Part shown: positions 44,052-50,846 of the stretch, in pieces | How the letters are laid out: the number at the start of each line of letters is the position of its first letter | Position numbering within the stretch: the stretch's first letter is position 1 | NCBI GenBank assembly: GCA_043774925.1 | Contig: JAYVSZ010000020.1 | Span: forward strand, 1-50,846 | Direction of reading: 5' to 3' | From: JAYVSZ01 sp043774925 | GTDB lineage: Bacteria; Pseudomonadota; Gammaproteobacteria; Burkholderiales; Methylophilaceae | Length of the DNA stretch: 50,846 nucleotides | Made by a program: the position numbers and the translations under genes | Notes under the pieces: model-generated | Database searches by the model: none | Told to the model about the DNA's origin: nothing | What the model saw: the letters and a program-made list of their open reading frames with translations, nothing else

Positions 44052-45101
44052 ATGGACAACAGAATACCAGTCACATTATTAACGGGCTTTTTAGGCTCTG
44101 GCAAAACCACTTTACTCAACAAATTACTGACGCACAGCGGCATGAAAAATACCGCCGTCATCATCAACGAGCTGGGTGCAACTGGCTTAGATCATATCCT
44201 CGCGCAGAATGTAGAAAGCAGCTATGTGGCTGATAACGCTGTGCTTTTGCAAAATGGCTGCTTGTGCTGTACTTTAAGCAATGAACTAGCTGACACCATG
44301 CGCGACTTGTTTTTTAAGCGTGCCATGGAAGCGATTCCGCAATTTAATCGCCTAGTGATTGAAACCACTGGTATGGCGGATCCTGGCCCGATTTTAGCCA
44401 ACTTAATGAACGAGCCGGTGATTGAATCGGTGTATCGCTTGGATGCCGTTGTGGTAACAATTGACGCGGTGTATGGCTTGCAGCAGATTGAAGCACACGC
44501 CGAAGCGCGCAAACAGGCGGCTGTGGCCGATGTGCTGCTCATCACTAAAACCGATTTAGCCACAACTGAACAAGTAAGCGCTTTAAAAGAAAAACTCATC
44601 ACCATTAACGCAGGCGCGACGCAGCACAAAATTTTGCACGGCGAAATAGACCCCGATTTTATTATCGACGTTGGCTTGTTCGACCCGACTGGCAAGCGCG
44701 CTGAGCCTGAAAGATGGTTGAGAGCACCATTAAAATCACCCCTGCGAGCCGCATCCAGATTGCCTCCCAGAGCATTACATAAAGGCGCACTACCCCAAAA
44801 GCCACATAACGACGAAATTACTAGCTTTACCGTCACCTTACCCAGCCCGCTTAACTGGCGGGATTTGAAGCCTGTTATTCTCAAGCTTTGCCAAACGCAT
44901 GGTGAAAACCTACTTCGCCTGAAAGGCATACTCCATGCGGCAGACCAGCCGCACCCGCTCGCAATTCACGCTGTACATTTTACGCCTTACCCACCTACGC
45001 TGCTAAATGGCTGGAGTGAAGAAAACCCAGAAAATCGCATTGTGCTGATTGGCAAAGATTTGGATGAAGAAGCCATTCGGAAAATGCTGACGCAATTTTA
45101 G
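44052..45101 (+). CDS. CobW/COG0523-family GTPase (metal chaperone)
   Basis: 349 residues. N-terminal G3E GTPase: Walker A GFLGSGKTTLLNKLL near residue 12, IINELGATG switch, the metal-binding NGCLCCTL (CxCC) near 73, ETTGMADP, and LLITKTDLA. A C-terminal CobW_C domain (about 255-349) has ITSFTVTLPSPLNW, LRLKGILHAADQ and LLNGW. Family members insert or deliver zinc (ZigA, Yjin-like), cobalt or iron to target proteins. No Zur box or other clue to the metal could be seen in the 57 bp shared with the divergent RNB gene. It converges on hrpA, overlapping its stop by 4 nt. Confidence 0.92.
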   Translation: MDNRIPVTLLTGFLGSGKTTLLNKLLTHSGMKNTAVIINELGATGLDHILAQNVESSYVADNAVLLQNGCLCCTLSNELADTMRDLFFKRAMEAIPQFNRLVIETTGMADPGPILANLMNEPVIESVYRLDAVVVTIDAVYGLQQIEAHAEARKQAAVADVLLITKTDLATTEQVSALKEKLITINAGATQHKILHGEIDPDFIIDVGLFDPTGKRAEPERWLRAPLKSPLRAASRLPPRALHKGALPQKPHNDEITSFTVTLPSPLNWRDLKPVILKLCQTHGENLLRLKGILHAADQPHPLAIHAVHFTPYPPTLLNGWSEENPENRIVLIGKDLDEEAIRKMLTQF

Positions 45102-48100
45102 CTAATTTCGCCCCAAATCTTCTCTAAGCGTTTAATTGAAACAGGAAACGGTGTTTTAAGCTCTTGCGCAAACAGCGAAACGCGCAACTCTTCCACCAAC
45201 CATCTAAAATCTTGCAAGGCCTGCGAAGCGCCTGCTAGCTTGCGCTGTTTATCCATCGCAGCCTCCCAGTTTTGCCAAAGCAAGCCAACGCTGGCGGCAT
45301 TTTTACCGTCACGCTCTGGGTTACTCGCTTGTTTTTCGATTCTCAAGCGCAGAGCCTTTAAATAACGCGGCAAATGCGCAACGTACTCCCATGGTGTTTG
45401 GCTAAAGCAATTTTTATATACCAGCCAGCCAATTTGGCTTTCCACATCGCGTTTAAGCCTATTCACCGTGGCGGGCATTTGCGCTTGTTTAGCCACAAGC
45501 AAGTTATATTCGGTAGCGATGGTATTCACCATGCGGCATAACGCCTCTGTGACAGCTGGCAAGCGCGTTCTGGCGCGTTGTTTAAGCTTCATAAACTCGC
45601 CGTTAGTGCGCGGCAAATCATCTTCGCCCACAAATGCGCGGTCGGCAATGGTGGTAAGCATGTCTTCTTTTAAATCTTCCACGCTCATCACATTGCGCAA
45701 TTGCAGTGCATATTGGTTAAAATTTGGCAGGCTTTTTTCCAGTTGCTTCATCTGCTCTTTAAGCTCAAAGCGCATCAAGCGGCGAACACCAGCGCGGTGC
45801 GATGCGATTGCCGCAGCTTCGGTATCAAACAATTTCACCGCTACGCTGTCGATATTATCTTCCAGCGCGGGGTAGCCTGTGAGCTGGTGGTTATCTTTAG
45901 TAAACGTAAGCGTTTGCGGCAAATCACCAAAATCCCATTGTTTAAGATCTGTTTTCTCAATACTCGGCGAATTGCTGCGGAAAGTGAGCTGCGCCGCGCT
46001 GCCAAGTTGGTTTTTAAGTGCTATCCAATCGCGGCTCATGCCCAGTTCGCGATTTTTCTCATCAATCACGCTAAAGTTCATTCTTAGATGTTCTGGCAAG
46101 TCACTAAAATTAAAATCTTCAATGCTAATTTTTAAACTAGTTTTTAGCTGAATATAATGCATCAGCGTTGGCTGTAAAGCGCCTTCGCCAACTTTTGTAT
46201 GCTCCAAAAACCCCGTTACAAACTCTGGCACAGGCACACAGGCATTGCGCATTTGTTTAGGCAAGTTTTTGATTAAACTAGTAATTTTCTCTCGCATCAT
46301 GCCTGGTACTAGCCATTCGGTGCGCGTTGCATCTAGCTGATTGAGCAACGCAAGCGGCACAGTTGCCGTCACGCCATCTAATGGATGATTTGGCTCAAAC
46401 CGATATTTTAGATTAAGCGTTACGCCGTCGATTTCCAATGTTTCAGGAAACTGCGCCTCTGTCACGCTCGCCGCGCCATGGCGCATCAACGCATCTTTGG
46501 TTAAATAAAGCAGACGAGGATTCTGTTGTTCAGCAGATTCGCGCCACTTTTCAAAGCTTGCACCGTTGAAAATCCCAGCAGGAATAATCGCATCGTAAAA
46601 CGCAAATAATTGATGCTCATCTACCAACACATCTTGCCGCCGCGATTTATGCTCTAATGCCTCAATTTCGGCTATCATGCGGCGATTAGCCTCAAAAAAG
46701 CTGGCTTTTGTATCAAACTCCATATTGGCTAGCGCTTCGCGAATAAAAGTTTCGCGTGAGTCCGTCGGGTTAATCGGCCCATAATGTACGCGGCGCTTGG
46801 GGATAACGGTCAGGCCGTACAAACTGACGCGTTCCCATGCGTTCACCATCGCCATTTTTCTATCCCAGCGCGGGTCGGAATAATGACTTTCTGTTAGGCC
46901 TTTAGCCAGCGGCTCTATCCAATCTGGCTCAATTTTAGCCACACAGCGCGCGTACAGTTTGCTGGTATCCACCAGATCCGCCGCCATTACCCATTTTGGC
47001 GGCGTTTTCTTTTGGCTACCTTTATTTAACGTAGAGCCTGGCGCAATGTGAAAACGAATGCCACGCGCGCCCGCGTACGAGGCGCTCTCGCCATCTTTAA
47101 AGCCAATATTGCCCAGCAAACCCGCCAATAGCGCCTTGTGGATTTGCTCAAAACTTGGCTCTTTAGTGTTAAGCTTAAAGTCCATCTCTTCGACGATTTC
47201 TAACAGCTGGTGGTAAAGCTCACGCCATTCCTTCAGCCGCAAAAATGAAAGGAAATTTTGGTGACACTTATTAAGTAATTCTTTGTTCGATTTTTTGCTT
47301 TTTAATGCTTCATCATAAAATGCCCACAGCTTTAAAAAGCCCATAAAATCAGATTGTTCATCGGCAAATTTGACATGTGCCTGATCTGCCGCTTCGCGTT
47401 TATCCATTGGCCTTTCACGCGGATCTTGAATGCTCAATGCGCTGGCGATAATGAGGATTTCTTGCAGGCAACTTTCATGTTTTGCTGCCAGCAACATACG
47501 CCCTACTTTGGGGTCTAGCGGAAATTTGGCAAGCTGCAGGCCAAGCGCTGTAATCTTTCGATTTACATCCACCGCGCCAAGCTCTTGCAGCAACATATAA
47601 CCATCGGCGATTAATCTTGAACTTGGCGCTTCAATAAATGGAAACTCGGTAACATCGCCCAAGCGCAGCGCACCCATGCGCAAAATCACGCTGGCGAGCG
47701 AGCTGCGTAAAATTTCTGGCTCGGTAAACTCCGGCCTTCCGTTAAAATCTTCTTCAGCATAAAGGCGAACACAAATACCACTAGAAACCCGCCCGCAGCG
47801 GCCAGCACGTTGCTTGGCGGCGGCTTGGCTAATTTTTTCAATCTGTAGTTGTTCTACTTTGGCGCGGCTACTATAACGGCTCACCCGCGCCAAACCTGCG
47901 TCAATCACGTATTTGATGCCGGGCACGGTGAGCGAGGTTTCTGCCACGTTGGTGGCTAAAACAACTCTTCTAGTCCCTGTCGTGCGGAATATTTTTTGCT
48001 GATCTTCAATTGAAAGCCGCGCAAATAATGGCAACACTTCTATATGCTTAAGCTTTGGCGAACGGCCTTGATATTTGCGCAAGTGCTCTGCAGTGTCGCG

Positions 48101-49150
48101 AATTTCACGCTCCCCTGGCAAAAACACCAAAATATCGCCATCACCCAAGCGAAGCAAATCATCCGCCGCGTCTAAAATGGCTTCTTCTATCGCCTCTTCT
48201 TCGTCATCTTCTGCCAGCCAGCGCGCTTCTGTCTTAGGGTTTCGCTTAATGCCATGCACAGTCTTGCTTGGTGATATGTTGCTTGGTGTTATGTGATTGG
48301 GTGCTTCATCGTCATCAATGTCGTCATCCGCATCAATCTCGTGCGTGATAAAACCTGCCTTGCCAAGTGGGCGATAACGAATTTCGACAGGGTAAGTACG
48401 GCCAGAGACTTCAATCACAGGTGCGCCGTTAAAGTGCTCTGAAAAACGGTCTGCATCAATGGTTGCGGAGGTGACGATGACTTTTAAATCGGGGCGTTTT
48501 GGTAATAATTGCTTAAGGTAACCGAGCAAAAAATCAATGTTCAGGCTGCGCTCGTGTGCCTCATCAATAATAATCGTATCGTAAGCATTTAAAAATCTAT
48601 CACCTTGCGTTTCAGCCAATAAAATGCCGTCTGTCATCAGTTTGATAAAATTATTATCCGAAACTTTATCGTTAAAACGCACTTTGTAGCCCACCACCTC
48701 GCCCAGCGCGCTTTTAAGCTCCTGCGCAATGCGGCTTGCCACGCTTCTCGCAGCGATGCGACGCGGTTGTGTGTGACCGATTAAACCTGACACGCCACGC
48801 CCGAGTTCGAGGCAAATCTTTGGCAATTGCGTGGTTTTACCAGAACCCGTTTCACCGCACACAATCACCACTTGGTTTTTTGAAATCGCCTGTGCAATTT
48901 CAGCCTTACGCATCGAAACGGGCAAATCGAGCGGATAATCTGGTTTGGGCAGCGCCTGTTTACGTGCTTGCAACTTGGCACTTGAGTTGCGAATTTTGTT
49001 GGCAATTTCTACTAATTTTGTGTCAATCGCCTTATTTTGCGCGAGTGCTTCTTTGGCATCATTCAAGCGACGACGTAGCGGATAAATATCCGCCAACATG
49101 CAGCCAGAAAGCTGTTGCCATAGCGCGTTGATTTGCTTATCACTAGTCAT
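45098..49150 (-). CDS. hrpA: ATP-dependent RNA helicase HrpA
   Basis: 1350 residues from the ATG at 49150 (a GTG at 49159 is also in frame). DEAH/RHA helicase: motif I VCGETGSGKTTQLPK, motif Ia TQPRRIAARSVA, motif II DEAHERSLN, motif III SAT, motif VI QRAGRCGR, then the HA2 and OB-fold domains (LQELGAVDVN, LASPLDPKVGRML-like KFPLDPKVGRML). A large C-terminal HrpA-specific region (about 590-1350, DUF3418 type) follows. E. coli HrpA resolves stalled or collided ribosomes on mRNA and has been linked to fimbrial mRNA processing. Acidic DDDIDDDE insertion near residue 270-300. Overlaps the upstream ligase gene by 8 nt. Confidence 0.95.
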   Translation of the reverse strand: MTSDKQINALWQQLSGCMLADIYPLRRRLNDAKEALAQNKAIDTKLVEIANKIRNSSAKLQARKQALPKPDYPLDLPVSMRKAEIAQAISKNQVVIVCGETGSGKTTQLPKICLELGRGVSGLIGHTQPRRIAARSVASRIAQELKSALGEVVGYKVRFNDKVSDNNFIKLMTDGILLAETQGDRFLNAYDTIIIDEAHERSLNIDFLLGYLKQLLPKRPDLKVIVTSATIDADRFSEHFNGAPVIEVSGRTYPVEIRYRPLGKAGFITHEIDADDDIDDDEAPNHITPSNISPSKTVHGIKRNPKTEARWLAEDDEEEAIEEAILDAADDLLRLGDGDILVFLPGEREIRDTAEHLRKYQGRSPKLKHIEVLPLFARLSIEDQQKIFRTTGTRRVVLATNVAETSLTVPGIKYVIDAGLARVSRYSSRAKVEQLQIEKISQAAAKQRAGRCGRVSSGICVRLYAEEDFNGRPEFTEPEILRSSLASVILRMGALRLGDVTEFPFIEAPSSRLIADGYMLLQELGAVDVNRKITALGLQLAKFPLDPKVGRMLLAAKHESCLQEILIIASALSIQDPRERPMDKREAADQAHVKFADEQSDFMGFLKLWAFYDEALKSKKSNKELLNKCHQNFLSFLRLKEWRELYHQLLEIVEEMDFKLNTKEPSFEQIHKALLAGLLGNIGFKDGESASYAGARGIRFHIAPGSTLNKGSQKKTPPKWVMAADLVDTSKLYARCVAKIEPDWIEPLAKGLTESHYSDPRWDRKMAMVNAWERVSLYGLTVIPKRRVHYGPINPTDSRETFIREALANMEFDTKASFFEANRRMIAEIEALEHKSRRQDVLVDEHQLFAFYDAIIPAGIFNGASFEKWRESAEQQNPRLLYLTKDALMRHGAASVTEAQFPETLEIDGVTLNLKYRFEPNHPLDGVTATVPLALLNQLDATRTEWLVPGMMREKITSLIKNLPKQMRNACVPVPEFVTGFLEHTKVGEGALQPTLMHYIQLKTSLKISIEDFNFSDLPEHLRMNFSVIDEKNRELGMSRDWIALKNQLGSAAQLTFRSNSPSIEKTDLKQWDFGDLPQTLTFTKDNHQLTGYPALEDNIDSVAVKLFDTEAAAIASHRAGVRRLMRFELKEQMKQLEKSLPNFNQYALQLRNVMSVEDLKEDMLTTIADRAFVGEDDLPRTNGEFMKLKQRARTRLPAVTEALCRMVNTIATEYNLLVAKQAQMPATVNRLKRDVESQIGWLVYKNCFSQTPWEYVAHLPRYLKALRLRIEKQASNPERDGKNAASVGLLWQNWEAAMDKQRKLAGASQALQDFRWLVEELRVSLFAQELKTPFPVSIKRLEKIWGEIS

Positions 49151-49988
49151 GGCGCTCACGCAAAAAACTGGCGAACTTTGGTTTGCCTTTTTTGGTTATA
49201 TCGCGGTAAGTATAAGTGACCAAACTGCCGATAGCGGGCGGGTTTGCGCGTTGCGCATCGCTAAACCCGGTGCCAAGTTTAAAGCGGACTCCTGCTGGCG
49301 TTTCCACCAAAAGCGCGCCGAGCTTGCCTTTATATTTGCCCTTACCTGGAATGTGTTCAATGACTTTTGCTTCGGTATCGTAAAGCATTTTTAATTTCAG
49401 CAACACATTGCTACGCCCCGTCACATAAAGCGCATCTGCGCGATGCAACATTAAACCTTCGCCACCCGCTGCAACGACTTTTTTAAGCTGAAAATCAAGC
49501 TCGGCATCATCTTTTACGCGATATTGCTTTACCGCTTTTAAGTGCGAAATATTCGCCGTTTTCACAATCTCTACAATGCGTTTAGCGCGCGCTTCAAACG
49601 TACCTTCTGCGTTCGGCAGCTCGAACACCATGTACGAAATATGCTTCCATTCTTCGTCAATTGGCACATCTTTGCGCACCGCGCCAGAAAGCGCATCAAA
49701 TTTGCCATGACCCAGCCACAGCTCACCATCTAGCGCGACTTTAGGGAAGTTTTTGGTAAACCAAGCAGGCGCATTGATTAGGTTACCAGCGCGTGAAATA
49801 AAGCTTTTTCCATCCCACACGGCACGTACGCCATCGTACTTTTCGCTGATTAAATATTGCGTAACATCCGTGCCTTTGCTGTAAACTTTGGCCAGCAAAA
49901 CCGTGCCAGATTCTTTGCCTAGGCTTGATGTAGCCCAAAACAGGCATAGGCTGCAAGCCAATATCCATGCACTTCTCCAGCCCATCAT
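49143..49988 (-). CDS. ligE: Secreted ATP-dependent DNA ligase (LigE type)
   Basis: 281 residues. A hydrophobic N-terminal segment (about 6-22, WILACSLCLFWATSSLG) looks like a signal peptide, which would place the ligase in the periplasm. Nucleotidyltransferase motifs follow: catalytic Lys50 in SEKYDGVRA, DGELWLG (motif III), FDALSG, EGLMLHR (motif IV), LLKLKM (motif V), then an OB-fold with GVRFKLGTGFSDAQR. Short periplasmic ligases of this type (LigE) are known in Neisseria and Haemophilus and have been linked to repair or extracellular DNA handling. Overlaps the upstream methyltransferase by 4 nt. The signal-peptide call is by eye. Confidence 0.9.
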   Translation of the reverse strand: MMGWRSAWILACSLCLFWATSSLGKESGTVLLAKVYSKGTDVTQYLISEKYDGVRAVWDGKSFISRAGNLINAPAWFTKNFPKVALDGELWLGHGKFDALSGAVRKDVPIDEEWKHISYMVFELPNAEGTFEARAKRIVEIVKTANISHLKAVKQYRVKDDAELDFQLKKVVAAGGEGLMLHRADALYVTGRSNVLLKLKMLYDTEAKVIEHIPGKGKYKGKLGALLVETPAGVRFKLGTGFSDAQRANPPAIGSLVTYTYRDITKKGKPKFASFLRERHD

Positions 49989-50818
49989 GCAAACCGCTCG
50001 TTTAAATCAGCCAAGTTAAGTTCTTGCAAAATCGCTTGCGTTCTCTCGCGCGCATTTTTGCGCGGCTGCCCCGTATATTTGGCAATAATTAACTCGTTTT
50101 TCATGGAATGTTCCCAGCCAACAAGCTCGGTCACCGTTACGCTGTAGCCGTGCGCTTCAAGCTGCAAACAGCGCAAAACATTGGTAATTTGGCTACCAAA
50201 TTCGCGCGTGTGAATCGGATGTCGCCAAATTTCGGAAAGTGGCGTTTTGGCAAAACTTTCATTCTTATGCAGCCGCAACACCTCCGCCACCTCGGCTTGG
50301 CAACACGGCACTAACACCATATATTTTGCTTGTTTTTGCAACCCAAATTGAATCGCATCGTCGGTTGCAGTATTGCAAGCATGCAGCGCAGTGACAATAT
50401 CCACGCGGCTTGGCAAGGCATTGGACTGAATCGACTGCTCGACAGTGAGATGCTGAAAACCCATGCGCTCAAAACCACAAAGTTGCGCCAGTTCAACAGA
50501 ATTTTGCACTAAATCTGCACGCGTTTCAATGCCAATCACGCGCGCATTTTCGTGCGATTTCATGAGCAAATCGTACAAAATAAAGCCCAAATACGATTTA
50601 CCCGCGCCATGATCCACCAGCGTTACAGCGCCATTTTGTGCCTGAACGTCATCAAACAGTGGCTTAATAAAATTCACCAAGTGATACACTTGTTTAAGCT
50701 TACGACGACTATCTTGATTTAGCTTGCCATCCACCGTGAGTATATGTAAGGCTTGCAGCAAGGCAATAGATTGGTTAGGCTTGATTTCTGGATGAGTTTG
50801 CATGGCGTTATTTTGCAT
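49985..50818 (-). CDS. Class I SAM-dependent methyltransferase (Methyltransf_32/GSTCD-like)
   Basis: 277 residues. SAM-binding loop VDHGAGKSYLGFILYDLLM near residue 66-84, acidic IGIETRADLV, and IVTALHACNTATDDAIQFGL followed by VLVPCCQAE, the pattern of the GSTCD-like methyltransferase group. Substrate unknown; relatives are uncharacterised. It ends with a 4-nt overlap into the ligase gene, so they are co-transcribed. Only 28 nt of upstream sequence is inside the window, so any promoter or upstream gene is not visible. ATG codons at 50818 and 50803 are both possible starts. Confidence 0.8.
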   Translation of the reverse strand: MQNNAMQTHPEIKPNQSIALLQALHILTVDGKLNQDSRRKLKQVYHLVNFIKPLFDDVQAQNGAVTLVDHGAGKSYLGFILYDLLMKSHENARVIGIETRADLVQNSVELAQLCGFERMGFQHLTVEQSIQSNALPSRVDIVTALHACNTATDDAIQFGLQKQAKYMVLVPCCQAEVAEVLRLHKNESFAKTPLSEIWRHPIHTREFGSQITNVLRCLQLEAHGYSVTVTELVGWEHSMKNELIIAKYTGQPRKNARERTQAILQELNLADLNERFA

Positions 50819-50846
50819 GCTGTTATCTTAGGGTGCAATACACAAT

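Overview
This window looks like chromosomal core DNA from a betaproteobacterium, probably a methylotroph-type member of the Nitrosomonadales (Methylophilaceae-like). That assignment is inferred from the gene set, the dnaE-accA-tilS order, the Pil-Chp cluster and moderate GC; no rRNA or methylotrophy gene is present to confirm it. Coding density is very high, many genes overlap by 4-30 nt, and I see no IS element, prophage, integrase or CRISPR array.

Layout. 1-2.1 kb (+): the 3' end of an ABC-F translation factor (YbiT type), a yaeQ homologue and rlmF. Then come a serine tRNA gene (anticodon CGA) with an unusual acceptor stem, and typA/bipA, both on the minus strand. Divergent from typA is a strong promoter with a roughly 270-nt hairpin-rich leader, followed by two tandem RhlE-type DEAD-box helicase genes (4.5-7.8 kb, +). 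From 7.8 to 12.3 kb (-) is a tightly overlapping signalling operon: membrane histidine kinase, stand-alone receiver, and a REC-PAS-GGDEF-EAL protein. At 12.5-14.1 kb (-) purT abuts a group II truncated haemoglobin.

14.2-24.4 kb (-) reads as dnaE-accA-tilS-NarX-like kinase-NarL-like regulator, followed by a TonB-dependent receptor. 24.5-32.8 kb (-) is a twitching-type chemosensory cluster, pilG-pilH-pilI-pilJ-chpA, without visible cheR or cheB. Divergent from it is a stand-alone FIST-domain sensor gene. The region between them carries four TTGCAA palindromes and, next to the FIST gene, two strong hairpins.

34.4-39.8 kb (+) holds tpx and then a compact envelope-glycosylation set: a GT9 glycosyltransferase, an ArnT/PMT-like GT39 membrane glycosyltransferase, a UPF0104/AglD-like membrane protein and a PAP2 phosphatase. 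39.8-44.0 kb (-) is an overlapping chain: an RNase II-family exonuclease, a spermidine-synthase-fold protein, an RlmL-like THUMP methyltransferase and a MazG-like pyrophosphohydrolase. A CobW/COG0523 GTPase (+) follows. Last come hrpA, a secreted (LigE-type) ATP-dependent DNA ligase and a SAM methyltransferase (-).

Working together: RNA metabolism is strongly represented (YbiT, RlmF, TypA, two RhlE, TilS, RNase II, RlmL, HrpA). The second theme is surface behaviour: c-di-GMP turnover, Pil-Chp chemosensing and FIST sensing. The least explained parts are the two structured leaders, the altered tRNA-Ser, the FIST/Pil-Chp divergent control region and the glycosylation operon.
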